Assembly (NCBI GenBank): GCA_903935585.1 | Contig: CAIZSE010000116.1 | Span: 1 to 38,604, forward strand | Reading direction: 5' to 3' | DNA length: 38,604 bases | Source of the DNA: an uncultured Burkholderiales bacterium | GTDB taxonomy: Bacteria; Pseudomonadota; Gammaproteobacteria; Burkholderiales; Burkholderiaceae_C | In this document: one piece after another, positions 24,003-32,564 of the stretch | Numbering within the stretch: the first letter of the stretch is position 1 | Layout: each line of letters begins with the position of its first letter | Position numbers and translations under genes: made by a program | The notes under the pieces: model-generated | Databases searched by the model: none | The model's input: only the letters and a program-made list of their open reading frames with translations | What the model was told of the DNA's origin: nothing

Positions 24003-26234
24003 ATGCGTGACATCTGCTCCAAAACCTCATTTTTTTCCATTCCGGACGGCCTGACCGGGACCTTTGGGTCTTTGTCACCGGTTTCCTCGGCCGTGGCGCT
24101 TGTTTTCCTGGCAGCGCCCGCCTTCACTATCGCGCAAACCCCATCGACACCACCGGCCGCAACAGACCTCGGGCAGGTCGAAATACGCAGTAACCGAAAC
24201 AACGACACCGAAGTGCGGCGGGAATCCACGGCATCCAAGATCGTGATCGGCCGCGAAGAGATTGAAAAGCAAGGCGATGCGACCCTGGGTGAGGTGCTCA
24301 AACGCTTGCCAGGCGTGACGGTGCAAGGTGCACCAGGCCGAGGTGGCGCGATCCGCATGCGGGGTTTGGGCGGTGGGTACACCCAAATATTGCTGGATGG
24401 CGAACGCATGCCACCGGGTTTTTCGGTCGATTCGCTGACTCCCGAGCAGGTGGAAAGAATTGAAATCTTGCGTGCGCCGACGGCTGAAACCGGCGCCCGT
24501 GCGATTGCCGGCACCATCAACATCGTGCTGCGCGAAGGGCAAAAAGCCAACCCGGACGACTTGAAACTCACACGCAGTCAGGAGCACGGGCAAGGCTCCA
24601 ACCAGATCAACTGGGTGCACAACCTCAAAACCGAACCCTTGAACGGCACCTTCACTTTGTCGGCAATGGACAACCGGCGGGCTGATGAAAGTTTGACCGA
24701 GATTGATTCGGACTACCGCGATGACCAAGTTCGTTTGTCTGAGTCTTCGGGACGTCGCCAGGGCGTGCACGCCAATGCCCGTTTGCAATGGAAAGGCGAG
24801 CAGGGGAAAAGCCTGACCTTGACGCCTTTTCTCATTTATTCCGAATATGCAGCCCAGGGGCGCATCGGTGCCCGGCGGCAGTCGTCCGTAGCCATTACCG
24901 ACATTGCCTTGATCGACAACCAAAGCAACTACAAGGCGGCACGATTGAACGGCCAGTGGAGTCAGCGTTTGTCGGCTGATGACCGACTGGAACTGCGTTT
25001 CGGCTTGGGCCAGTCCAAATACGACCAGCACATCACACAGACTGTGGTCAACAGCACCGGGCTTTTGTCCAATGCGTTGGATGAGCAACGCTTCACTGAC
25101 CGCAATACCAGCTTGAACGCCAAGTGGACTCGGGCGCTTGACAACGGCCACCAGTGGGTCAGTGGTTTAGAGCACGAAGGTGTCCGGCGGATCGAAGAAG
25201 CCAGTGCGGGTGTGGGTGATGAAAGCGGTAATCTGAAGGCCCGCACTGCCCGTTGGGCTGCCTACACCCAAGACGAGTTCAAGATCAATCCGAATTGGTC
25301 CGCGCATGTGGGCGTTCGCTACGAAAGCATCTCGACGGAGGGCCAATTGAGTGAGGACTTGAAACGCAATAAAAGCCAGGTCTTGACACCTTTGCTACAT
25401 GCTTTGTGGAAGCCTGATCCGACCAAACGCGACCAAATTCGCATGAGCCTGACACGCAGCTACAAGACGCCAACTCTTTACAACCTGGTGGCGCCGCTGA
25501 GGTATTCACGTGATTACAGTCCGACCGTTTCAGGCAACGTGCCCACTCAGCCTGATCGCTTGGGCAATGCCGATCTCAGGCCCGAACTTGCCACTGGCAT
25601 TGACCTGGGCTTTGAACGTTACCTGGAGGGTGGAGGCGTTCTCAGTGCCAATGTGTTTCACCGAAATATCAAGGATTTGATCCGCTACCAGACGAGCCTG
25701 CAAACGGTGCCTTGGTCCAGCTATGAGCGGTGGGTATCGACACCCCAAAACATCGGCGATGCCTACACCCAGGGCATTGAATTGGAGGCCAAATTCCGCT
25801 TGAATCAAGCTTGGGCTGAGGCCTGGCCTGTCGACATCCGTGCCAACACCAGTTTCTTCCGATCCAAAGTCAAAGAGGTGCCTGGCCCCAACAACCGCCT
25901 GGACCAGCAACCCGCCATGACCGCCAACCTGGGTGCGGATTGCCGCCTGCGAGGCATGCCACTGACACTGGGTGGCAATGTCAACTGGAACCCCGATTAC
26001 GACACCCGGCGCAGCCAGGAGCAGTTGTCTTACCAAGGCATCAAGCGTGTGGTCGATGTGTATGGCCTGTGGCGTTTTTCGACTGCCACGGCATTGCGCC
26101 TGACTGTCAGCAACTTGTTGCCGCGCGATTACCTGACAGCGACCACCTTCGACAACGGTACGCTGCGTGAGACAGCACGAACCACAGACCGCAACTGGCG
26201 CAACGTTCAGCTGCGGCTGGAAATGAAAATCTGA
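24003..26234 (+). CDS. TonB-dependent outer-membrane receptor
   Basis: A 743-residue outer-membrane receptor for active uptake of a siderophore, metal complex, vitamin or other large ligand. A long N-terminal leader has its hydrophobic core at about 29-44 (AVALVFLAAPAFTIAQ). LGQVEIRS (about 56-63) resembles a TonB box. The plug domain runs to about 180 (GEVLKRLPGVTVQG, IRMRGLGGGYTQILLDGERMP, VERIEILRAPTAE, GTINIVL). The rest is a 22-strand barrel ending LRLEMKI, where an aromatic final residue is more usual. No TonB/ExbBD or transport genes adjoin it, so the ligand is unknown. The start is set by the signal peptide and the -10-like box. Confidence 0.9.
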   Translation: MRDICSKTSFFSIPDGLTGTFGSLSPVSSAVALVFLAAPAFTIAQTPSTPPAATDLGQVEIRSNRNNDTEVRRESTASKIVIGREEIEKQGDATLGEVLKRLPGVTVQGAPGRGGAIRMRGLGGGYTQILLDGERMPPGFSVDSLTPEQVERIEILRAPTAETGARAIAGTINIVLREGQKANPDDLKLTRSQEHGQGSNQINWVHNLKTEPLNGTFTLSAMDNRRADESLTEIDSDYRDDQVRLSESSGRRQGVHANARLQWKGEQGKSLTLTPFLIYSEYAAQGRIGARRQSSVAITDIALIDNQSNYKAARLNGQWSQRLSADDRLELRFGLGQSKYDQHITQTVVNSTGLLSNALDEQRFTDRNTSLNAKWTRALDNGHQWVSGLEHEGVRRIEEASAGVGDESGNLKARTARWAAYTQDEFKINPNWSAHVGVRYESISTEGQLSEDLKRNKSQVLTPLLHALWKPDPTKRDQIRMSLTRSYKTPTLYNLVAPLRYSRDYSPTVSGNVPTQPDRLGNADLRPELATGIDLGFERYLEGGGVLSANVFHRNIKDLIRYQTSLQTVPWSSYERWVSTPQNIGDAYTQGIELEAKFRLNQAWAEAWPVDIRANTSFFRSKVKEVPGPNNRLDQQPAMTANLGADCRLRGMPLTLGGNVNWNPDYDTRRSQEQLSYQGIKRVVDVYGLWRFSTATALRLTVSNLLPRDYLTATTFDNGTLRETARTTDRNWRNVQLRLEMKI

Positions 26235-26242
26235 TTTCCGGG

Positions 26243-26270
26243 CGTCACCAAACGTCACCAAACGTCACCA
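26243..26270. repeat. Three 10-bp direct repeats (CGTCACCAAA)
   Basis: CGTCACCA occurs at 26243-26250, 26253-26260 and 26263-26270, the copies separated by AA. The 10-bp period places the copies on one face of the DNA helix. They lie 9 to 36 bases after the TonB receptor stop and about 75 bases before the hydrolase ATG, so they could be tandem operator sites or a small slippage product. Confidence 0.6.
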
Positions 26271-26305
26271 GCGTGTCGCGGGTTTGGCTGCTATGGGTCC
26301 GGGCT

Positions 26306-26321
26306 TGTGCCAAGATGCACA
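26306..26321. promoter_or_regulatory. Short palindrome upstream of the alpha/beta hydrolase
   Basis: TGTGC (26306-26310) and GCACA (26317-26321) flank six bases (CAAGAT), an operator-like symmetric site 22 bases before ATG 26344. The binding protein, if any, is unknown. Confidence 0.3.
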
Positions 26322-26343
26322 CCTCATTCCATTGGAGACTCCC

Positions 26344-27210
26344 ATGCCCATCAAAGACGCCGCCTGGCACGACCGCATGTACAACAACCGGGCGCTGGTG
26401 CCTGATTTTGCGGACCATTTCGCCCATTGGACAAACGCATCAGCCCAGGCCCGCGATGCGCTGAAGCCACAAGTCGATGTGCGCTATGGCGACGGCCTCA
26501 ACGAGACCCTGGACATCTTTCCGGCTGCTCGTGCCGACGCACCTGTGGTGATCTTCATCCATGGGGGCTACTGGCGCAGCCTCGACAAATCAGACCATTC
26601 CTTCGTGGCCCCTGCACTTAGGGACATGGGCGCTTGCGTGGTGGTGGTCAATTACGCGCTGTGCCCGGGCACAACCGAGCAGCCCGTGACCGTGCCCGAC
26701 ATTGCCCTGCAGATGGCCAAAGCCACAGCCTGGGTCTGGCGGCACATTGCCGCGCACGGCGGGGATCGCCGCAACATCAGCGTGATCGGCCACTCGGCTG
26801 GCGGCCATCTGGCGGCCATGCTGCTGGCCTGCGACTGGAAGAAGCTGGGGCGTGACTTGCCTGCGGGTTTGCTGCGCAAAGCCATGTCGATCTCGGGTCT
26901 GTTTGATCTGGATCCTGTGCGCAAGACACTTTTTGTACAGGGTGATCTGAAACTCACCCCGGCCCATGTGCGCATGGCCAGCCCTGCCAAATGGCAGCGA
27001 CCGGGCAAAGGGGTGCTTTTTACCGTGGTGGGTGGCAATGAGAGCCCTGAATTTTTGCGCCACAACCGCTTGATCCATCAAGCCTGGGGCCCCAAGACCG
27101 TGCCCGTGTGCGAGGAGTTGCCAGGCCTGAACCACTTCAGCGTGGTGACCGACCTGACCCGTCCCGGCACGCGTTTGAATGCGCTTGCCTTAGCGCTGAT
27201 TCAGCGCTGA
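26344..27210 (+). CDS. Alpha/beta hydrolase (esterase, arylformamidase-like)
   Basis: A 288-residue cytosolic hydrolase. The oxyanion-hole motif HGGYW (about 77-81), the nucleophile elbow GHSAGGH (about 147-153), and a late Asp/His pair (LPGLNHFSVV) form the expected catalytic triad. The HGGYWRSLDKSDHSFVAPAL segment resembles bacterial kynurenine formamidase-like esterases, but no tryptophan-degradation genes are nearby, so substrate is unknown. ATG 26344 follows GGAG at 26334; the open frame from 26284 has no family-like N-terminus. The C-terminus falls in an 11-bp tandem repeat that contains the stop codon. It is convergent with the M20D gene. Confidence 0.9.
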   Translation: MPIKDAAWHDRMYNNRALVPDFADHFAHWTNASAQARDALKPQVDVRYGDGLNETLDIFPAARADAPVVIFIHGGYWRSLDKSDHSFVAPALRDMGACVVVVNYALCPGTTEQPVTVPDIALQMAKATAWVWRHIAAHGGDRRNISVIGHSAGGHLAAMLLACDWKKLGRDLPAGLLRKAMSISGLFDLDPVRKTLFVQGDLKLTPAHVRMASPAKWQRPGKGVLFTVVGGNESPEFLRHNRLIHQAWGPKTVPVCEELPGLNHFSVVTDLTRPGTRLNALALALIQR

Positions 27211-27219
27211 TTCAGCGCT
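27192..27219. repeat. 11-bp tandem repeat across the hydrolase stop
   Basis: AGCGCTGATTC is present twice in full (27192-27202, 27203-27213) and then partially (AGCGCT, 27214-27219). The stop codon TGA at 27208-27210 lies in the second copy. A change in copy number would slightly alter the C-terminus. Confidence 0.6.
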
Positions 27220-27241
27220 CAGTTTGAGGTGAGGCAACCAG

Positions 27242-27264
27242 GCCGCTTGATCTCATCAAGCGGC
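27242..27264. terminator. Hairpin between convergent genes (possible bidirectional terminator)
   Basis: GCCGCTTGAT (27242-27251) and ATCAAGCGGC (27255-27264) form a perfect 10-bp stem with a CTC loop, centred between the hydrolase (+) and M20D (-) 3' ends. No T-tract follows on either strand, so intrinsic termination would be weak. Confidence 0.4.
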
Positions 27265-27292
27265 TCGGCATGCCCTGACCATGCTTGACTGT

Positions 27293-28498
27293 TCAAGCGG
27301 GTAAAAAACGCTCGACCAAAAGCGACCAAAACGCCGAGCCAATGGCCACGTTCTTGTCGTTGAAGTCGTAGCCGGGGTTGTGCACCATGCAGGCGCCATG
27401 GCCGTCACCTGTGCCATCGCCATTGCCGATGAGTAAATAACTGCCGGGCACTTCTTCGAGCATGAAGGCAAAGTCTTCGCTGCCGTTCAGCGCGCGGCCT
27501 TGGCGCACCACTTTGTCAGCGCCCACCAGCTCTTCGGCCACATCGCGTGCAAAGTCGGTTTCGGCCAGATGGTTCACCAGCACGGGGTAGCCGCGCTGGT
27601 AGTCGATCTCGGCGGTGATGCCGTAGCTTTGGGCTTGCGCATGGACCAGTTCGGTGATGCGTTTTTCAAGAAGAATGCGCACATCGCGGTCCAGCGAGCG
27701 CACGCTCAAGCGCAGCTTGGCGGTCTGCGGGATCACGTTGTTGGCCACGCCTGCATTGAACGCACCCACCGTGATGATGGCCATTTGTTGTGGGTCGATG
27801 TTGCGCGCCACGATGCTTTGCAAGCCCATGACAATGGCCGACCCGGCCACCACAGGGTCTGCGGCCACATGCGGCATGGCGCCGTGTCCACCCTTGCCGT
27901 GCAAGGTGATGGTCACGTTGTCCGACGATGCCATGGCCGAGCCATCGCGCAACACCAGGTGGCCTTGCGGGTGGCTGGGCATGTTGTGCATGGCAAAGAT
28001 GGCGTTGCACGGGAACTGCTTGAACAGGCCGTCTTCCATCATCTTTTTGGCGCCGCCCAAGCCTTCTTCGGCGGGCTGAAAAATCAGGTTGACGGTGCCG
28101 GAAAACTCGCCTTGTTGTGCAATGTGCTTGGCCGCTGCCAGCAGCATGGCGGTGTGACCGTCATGGCCGCAGGCATGCATGATGCCCACGTTGCAGCTGG
28201 CATAAGGCAAGCCGGTGGCTTCGTCGATGGGCAAGGCGTCCATGTCGGCACGGATGCCGATGCTTTTGCTGCCCGTGCCCTTTTTGATCTGGCCTACCAG
28301 GCCAGTGCCGCCCAGACCGCGCGTGACTTGGTAACCCCAGGCGCTCAGTTGCTCGGCCACCAGGTCGCTGGTGCGGTATTCCTTGTAGCCCATCTCCGGG
28401 TGCTTGTGGATATCGCGGCGCACGGCGATGAATTCATCGGCCTGTGCATGCAGGGCGTGCAGTTTGTCGTGCAAAAAAGCCTCGCTGGGAGCGTTCAT
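27293..28498 (-). CDS. M20D-family amidohydrolase (hippurate hydrolase-like)
   Basis: A 401-residue dinuclear-metal amidase or carboxypeptidase of the M20D family (HipO, AbgA/B, IAA-amino-acid hydrolases), which cleaves N-acyl amino acids. Visible motifs are IRADMDALP (82-90), HACGHDGH with Cys110 and His112, QPAEEG (141-146) with the catalytic and ligand Glu pair, and HNMP (His171). GSAMASSDNVTITLHGKGGHGAMPH marks the dimerisation domain, and a late NGSEDFAFM carries the final ligand region. The start has AAGAGG about eight bases upstream. It lies 27 bases after the Bug receptor gene, forming an operon. The acyl group it acts on is unknown. Confidence 0.92.
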   Translation of the reverse strand: MNAPSEAFLHDKLHALHAQADEFIAVRRDIHKHPEMGYKEYRTSDLVAEQLSAWGYQVTRGLGGTGLVGQIKKGTGSKSIGIRADMDALPIDEATGLPYASCNVGIMHACGHDGHTAMLLAAAKHIAQQGEFSGTVNLIFQPAEEGLGGAKKMMEDGLFKQFPCNAIFAMHNMPSHPQGHLVLRDGSAMASSDNVTITLHGKGGHGAMPHVAADPVVAGSAIVMGLQSIVARNIDPQQMAIITVGAFNAGVANNVIPQTAKLRLSVRSLDRDVRILLEKRITELVHAQAQSYGITAEIDYQRGYPVLVNHLAETDFARDVAEELVGADKVVRQGRALNGSEDFAFMLEEVPGSYLLIGNGDGTGDGHGACMVHNPGYDFNDKNVAIGSAFWSLLVERFLPA

Positions 28499-28525
28499 GA
28501 ACTGACCTCTTGTGATGAGAATGGT

Positions 28526-29503
28526 TTATTGAGGTTGCAGGTTAATCGATTTGGCGATGGCGCGGTAGCGTTCAATTTCGCTTTGGTACACACGGGCCAG
28601 TTCGGCCGGGGTGCGCGAAGGCAAGACCACGTTGCCACTGCCTTCCAGTGCTTTGCGGTTTTCGGGCACTTCTGCTGCCGCATAAAAAGCCTTGTTCAGC
28701 GTGTTGACCACGGCGTCCGGCGTGTTTTTGTGCACTTGCACACCGGCCCAGATGTCAAAGTCCATGGCTTCCATGCCCTTCATGGCCGCCATGGCGGGGA
28801 ATTGTTTGAACAAGGCATGCGGTGTTTTGGAGGTCACGGCCAGGCCCTGGATTTTGCCGTCCATGATGGTGGCGGGGATGGAGCCAGCCATGGGCAGAAA
28901 AGCCATGTCGATCTGGCCCCCCATCAGGTCGGACAGCAGGGGCGCAATGCCCTTGTAGGGGATGTGCAGCATTTGGACCTTGGTGATTTGAGAGAATTTC
29001 TCGCCAATCAGGTGGTACAGCGAACCGGGACCCACGCTGCCATAGCTCAACGGCTTGTCTGTGCTTTTGCGTGCCAGCGCCAGCAGTTCGTCCACGGTCT
29101 TGACGTTGAGCGAGTTGCGCACAGCCAGGATGGTGTTGGTGGTGGCAAATTGCGCGACCAGCTTGAAGTCTTCGGATTTGTACTTGACGCCCTGGATGGC
29201 CATCGGGGCCAGCACCAGCTCCATGGGGCTGCCCAAGCTCAGGGTGTAGCCGTCGGCCGGTGCGTTGACCAGCTTGCTCAGGCCGATGGCGCCACCGGCA
29301 CCGCCGATGTTCTCGATGATCATGGTCTGGCCCAATTTGGCCGCTGCGTCGGGTTGAAGCTTGCGAGCAAAAAAGTCAGAGGGGCCACCGGCCGGGTAGG
29401 GCACGATCAGGCTGATGGTTTTGGCGGGGTAGGTCTGCGCCCAGGCGGGGCACAAAGCGCTGGCTGCGACGAGCAGGCCACCGAAAAGGGTTTTGAAGTT
29501 CAT
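28526..29503 (-). CDS. Bug-family periplasmic solute receptor (TTT system)
   Basis: A 325-residue periplasmic binding protein of the Bug/TctC family, expanded in Burkholderiales. A Sec signal peptide (cut after AWA at about 22) precedes YPAKTISLIVPYPAGGPSD, the standard first strand and binding loop. SYGSVGPGSLYHLIGE and the YKGIAPLLSDLMGGQIDMAF block follow. ATG 29503 is preceded by CAGGAGA. No TctA/TctB membrane genes are here, which is common for Bug proteins. Its operon partner, the M20D amidase, suggests it binds an N-acyl amino acid or its carboxylate product, as inference. Confidence 0.92.
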   Translation of the reverse strand: MNFKTLFGGLLVAASALCPAWAQTYPAKTISLIVPYPAGGPSDFFARKLQPDAAAKLGQTMIIENIGGAGGAIGLSKLVNAPADGYTLSLGSPMELVLAPMAIQGVKYKSEDFKLVAQFATTNTILAVRNSLNVKTVDELLALARKSTDKPLSYGSVGPGSLYHLIGEKFSQITKVQMLHIPYKGIAPLLSDLMGGQIDMAFLPMAGSIPATIMDGKIQGLAVTSKTPHALFKQFPAMAAMKGMEAMDFDIWAGVQVHKNTPDAVVNTLNKAFYAAAEVPENRKALEGSGNVVLPSRTPAELARVYQSEIERYRAIAKSINLQPQ

Positions 29504-29602
29504 GTTGTCTCCTGTTGGATGTTGGGTTTTGAATGGTCCGAAAACCATGACCAGATCGTAAGAAGTCAAATTTCATGTGTCCAATGACTTATTTTTGTGA
29601 TT

Positions 29603-29619
29603 TTCATTCGTAAAATGAA
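29603..29619. promoter_or_regulatory. Palindrome and -10 box at the LysR start (Bug/LysR divergent region)
   Basis: TTCATTCGTAAAATGAA is a 6-5-6 perfect inverted repeat ending three bases before the LysR ATG at 29623. It contains TAAAAT (29611-29616), which ends six bases before that ATG, so a bound regulator would cover its own promoter. This fits LysR autorepression and divergent control of the Bug/M20D operon. Binding is inferred. Confidence 0.4.
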
Positions 29620-29622
29620 TGT

Positions 29623-30528
29623 ATGAACCTCAAGCACCTGGCCCATTGGTTGGCTTTGGCAGAAACCGGCTCGTTCAGCCGGGCTGCCGAAAAGTTGCAC
29701 ATCACCCAGTCCGCGCTCAGCCGCAGCATTCAGGTGCTGGAGGAAGAGCTGGGCGGCCCCTTGGTGGACCGTGTGGGCAAAAAGAACGAAATGACGCCTT
29801 TGGGTGTGTCCGTGCTGGAGCGTGCACGGCGCATCGTGCACGAGGCGCAAGAACTCAAACAGGGCGCTGCCTTGCTGCAACAAGGCGGCATGGGCAAGCT
29901 GCGTGTGGGGCTGGGGTCAGGCCCCGGGGCCATGCTGATGACGCCCTGGCTGCAGTACATGGCCGAGCACCACCCCTCGGTGCAGGTGACCGTGTCGCGC
30001 GGGTCGACCGAGTTGCAACTGGTGCAGCTGCGAGAGCGGCAACTGGATGCCTTGGTGGTCGATGTGCGGCGGGTGGCGGCAGCGACTGACCTGAACATGG
30101 CGCACATCGTCGAGATGCGCGCCGGGTTTGTGTGTCGCAAAGATCACCCGATTCTCAGCCTGCACCCCGGCAAGGTGCCATTCGATGCCGTGTTGGCCTA
30201 CCCGGTGGCGTCGACCCCGCTGTCGCAAGAGGTGGCCCGCATTTTGGTGGACCATTACGGCCCTCGCGCCAACCCTGCACAGATGACCACCTTGCAGTGT
30301 GAAGAAATCGCCAGCCTGATCGATGTGGTGCAGCAGACCGATGCGATCTACCTCGGTATCCTGGGGGCGGCGCGTCGCGGCCTGGCCGATGGCTCGCTGG
30401 TCGAGCTGGCCCTGGACCCGTTGTTCAGCGGCGAGGCGCGGCTGGCCCTGGTCACCCTGGCAGGCCGCACCGAGTTGCCGATCATGGCGGTGTTCAGGGC
30501 ATTTGTAAGCAGTCGGCTGGGCGACTGA
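29623..30528 (+). CDS. LysR-type regulator divergent from the Bug/M20D operon
   Basis: A 301-residue LysR-type transcription regulator. The winged helix-turn-helix occupies about 3-60 (ALAETGSFSRAAEKLHITQSALSRSIQVLEEEL with recognition helix), and the effector-binding domain about 90-295. The ATG lacks a ribosome-binding site and lies six bases after a TAAAAT box, consistent with a leaderless mRNA. It is divergent from the Bug receptor gene across a 119-base region and is followed after 18 bases by a TSUP exporter gene. It therefore likely controls uptake or hydrolysis genes on one side and an exporter on the other. The effector is unknown. Confidence 0.93.
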   Translation: MNLKHLAHWLALAETGSFSRAAEKLHITQSALSRSIQVLEEELGGPLVDRVGKKNEMTPLGVSVLERARRIVHEAQELKQGAALLQQGGMGKLRVGLGSGPGAMLMTPWLQYMAEHHPSVQVTVSRGSTELQLVQLRERQLDALVVDVRRVAAATDLNMAHIVEMRAGFVCRKDHPILSLHPGKVPFDAVLAYPVASTPLSQEVARILVDHYGPRANPAQMTTLQCEEIASLIDVVQQTDAIYLGILGAARRGLADGSLVELALDPLFSGEARLALVTLAGRTELPIMAVFRAFVSSRLGD

Positions 30529-30546
30529 AGGCAGCAAGGAATGGAC

Positions 30547-31278
30547 ATGCAAGAGTGGTTGGCCCCCCTGGGGGTGGTTTTGTTGGGCTACACGGTACTG
30601 GGGCTGACAGGCTTTGGTTCGGCCTTGGTGGTGGTGCCCTTGCTGGCTTGGCATTGGCCATTGCCTGAAGTGGTTGCGCTGACCTTGTTGATGGATGTGC
30701 CCGCATCGATGCTGCACAGTGGCCTGAACTGGCGGCAGGTGCAATGGCGCGAACTGCGCAGTCTGCTCCCGGGCATGGTGCTGGGTACGCTGGTCGGGTT
30801 GTGGCTCATGCAACACATGAACACCCAGTGGCCCCTGGTGTTGCTGGGTCTTTATGTGGCGGGCGTGGGCATCCATGCCCTGCGCCCCAAGGCTGAGTTG
30901 GCCCAACCCAAGCCAATATTCTGGGCGTGGCCTGTGGGTGGAGCCATTGGCTTGGTCGAACTTCTTTTTGGCACGGCTGGCCCTCTGGTGGTGGCCTGGC
31001 TCAGTCAACGTGTGGCCGACGTGCAGCAAATGCGTGCCAGCACGCCGATGATCATTGCGACTGCCGCAACCACCGTGTTGGCCGGCATGGCGTGGGAGGG
31101 GCGTTTGTCAAGCGAGGTGCTATGGCAGCGTTGGGCGGCGTTGATTGGCCTGGCATTGACCGGCGTGTGGCTGGGCCATCGCTTGGCGCACCGTGTGCCT
31201 GTGGCCAAACTGCGCCAGATCATTTGCGCCTTGCTGGTGGTCAGCGGTCTGATGCTGGTGCTGGGGGCCTTGCGCTAA
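30547..31278 (+). CDS. TSUP-family membrane transporter (TauE/SafE-like)
   Basis: An inner-membrane protein of about 243 residues with some eight hydrophobic segments. GYTVLGLTGFGSALVVVPLLAW near the N-terminus and GGAIGLVELLFGTAGPLVVAWL in the second half are the paired glycine-rich motifs of the sulfite/sulfonate exporter family. Substrates range over sulfite, sulfoacetate and other small anions; none is shown here. AAGGA at 30536-30540 is too close to the ATG at 30541 but ideally spaced for the ATG at 30547, so I prefer the latter; the difference is two residues. Likely cotranscribed with lysR. Confidence 0.87.
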   Translation: MQEWLAPLGVVLLGYTVLGLTGFGSALVVVPLLAWHWPLPEVVALTLLMDVPASMLHSGLNWRQVQWRELRSLLPGMVLGTLVGLWLMQHMNTQWPLVLLGLYVAGVGIHALRPKAELAQPKPIFWAWPVGGAIGLVELLFGTAGPLVVAWLSQRVADVQQMRASTPMIIATAATTVLAGMAWEGRLSSEVLWQRWAALIGLALTGVWLGHRLAHRVPVAKLRQIICALLVVSGLMLVLGALR

Positions 31279-31344
31279 GCCCCGTTGCCAGAAACCTGAC
31301 CGCATCAGGCGCTCGCCGCTGCGTCCATGGTTTCAAAGCCCGTG

Positions 31345-31372
31345 ACACCCTCCACGCCACACCCTCCACGCC
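31345..31372. repeat. 14-bp direct duplication
   Basis: ACACCCTCCACGCC occurs twice without a gap (31345-31358, 31359-31372) in the gap between the convergent TSUP and guaC genes. It looks like a replication-slippage product; no function is evident. Confidence 0.6.
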
Positions 31373-31397
31373 ACACGCGGCAAGGTCATGGGGTGGC

Positions 31398-32375
31398 TCA
31401 CATCAGCAGGTGTTCACCCGCGTTGTCGCCACCCAAAGTCACATAGTTCACCTTGCGGATGTCCATCAGTTTGGTGCCGCCGGAATAGCTGATCGAGCTT
31501 TGCACGTCCTGCTCCATTTCGATGAGCGTGTTGACCAGCTTGCCCTTGATCGGCTCCAGAATGCGCTTGCCTTCAACGTGCTTGTACTCGCCCTTGTTGA
31601 AGTCGCTGGCTGAGCCGTAATATTCCTTGAACAATTCGCCATCGACCTCCACAGTTTTGCCAGGCGACTCTTCGTGGCCAGCAAACAGCGAGCCGATCAT
31701 GACCATGCTGGCACCAAAGCGGACGCTCTTGGCGATATCGCCATGGCTGCGGATGCCCCCGTCGGCAATGATGGGTTTGGTGGCCACGCGGGCACACCAC
31801 TTGAGTGCCGACAGTTGCCAGCCGCCTGTGCCAAAACCGGTTTTGAGCTTGGTGATGCAGACCTTGCCCGGGCCCACGCCCACTTTGGTGGCGTCAGCGC
31901 CCCAGTTTTCCAGATCGATCACGGCTTCAGGCGTGGCCACGTTGCCCGCGATCACAAAGCTGGTGGGCAGTTTGGCCTTGATGTAGCCGATCATGTCGCG
32001 CACGCTGTCGGCATGGCCGTGGGCGATGTCGATGGTGATGTATTCGGGCACCAGGCCGGATGCGGCCAGTTCGTCCACGGTGGCCCGGTCAGGGGCTTTG
32101 ACACCCAGCGAAATGGAGGCGTAGACGCCTTGGGCGTGCATGTCGCGCACAAACTTGACGTTGTCCAGGTCAAACCGGTGCATCACGTAAAAGTAATTGT
32201 TTTTGCCCATCCAGGTGCAGATCGACTCGTCGACCACCGTTTTCATGTTGGCAGGCACCACCGGCAGGCGGAATTTGCGGCCGCCCAGTTCGACGCTGGC
32301 GTCGCACTCGGAACGGCTTTCCACACGGCACTTGCGTGGCAAAAGCAGGATGTTGTCGTAGTCAAAAATTTCCAT
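31398..32375 (-). CDS. guaC: GMP reductase
   Basis: NADPH-dependent deamination of GMP to IMP, which lets guanine nucleotides re-enter the adenine branch. The 325-residue TIM-barrel protein has the IMPDH/GMPR fold with the catalytic loop [11 protein letters not shown] (Cys173) and [14 protein letters not shown]. That wording and length match the second GMP reductase type, as in Bacillus subtilis Gua[27 protein letters not shown] forms the phosphate-binding strand. ATG 32375 is the family start; a TTG six codons earlier is less likely. It stands alone between the TSUP gene (convergent) and the MFS terminator. Confidence 0.95.
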   Translation of the reverse strand: MEIFDYDNILLLPRKCRVESRSECDASVELGGRKFRLPVVPANMKTVVDESICTWMGKNNYFYVMHRFDLDNVKFVRDMHAQGVYASISLGVKAPDRATVDELAASGLVPEYITIDIAHGHADSVRDMIGYIKAKLPTSFVIAGNVATPEAVIDLENWGADATKVGVGPGKVCITKLKTGFGTGGWQLSALKWCARVATKPIIADGGIRSHGDIAKSVRFGASMVMIGSLFAGHEESPGKTVEVDGELFKEYYGSASDFNKGEYKHVEGKRILEPIKGKLVNTLIEMEQDVQSSISYSGGTKLMDIRKVNYVTLGGDNAGEHLLM

Positions 32376-32476
32376 GAGAAAACCAAGCTCCAAAAAGGAT
32401 TCGTTGAAAGAACGAGTGAGCGCTTGGCTTGGCCGGCTTATCAGCCCCTGAAAAGAACCCGTTGCAGGTTCAGGGC

Positions 32477-32510
32477 AAAAAAAACCGGGCGCAAGAATCT
32501 TGGGCCCGGT
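32477..32510 (-). terminator. Rho-independent terminator of the MFS gene
   Basis: On the minus strand ACCGGGC (complement of 32504-32510) pairs with GCCCGGT (complement of 32484-32490). The stem extends inward by CAAG/CTTG with a small loop and is followed by eight U (A on the plus strand, 32477-32484). It lies 55 bases after the MFS stop and insulates guaC. Confidence 0.9.
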
Positions 32511-32564
32511 GGTTGATTCTACCCGTGTTGAAAGACGCGTTGGTTGGGCTGTTGAAGTTCGACT

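Noticed and set aside
27242-27264. Strong intrinsic terminator
   Set aside because: The 10-bp stem is perfect but no T-tract follows on either strand, so it is listed only as a weak candidate.
27500-29587. Long plus-strand frame (695 codons) opposite M20D and Bug genes
   Set aside because: Both minus-strand genes have clear motifs and good ribosome-binding sites; this frame has none.
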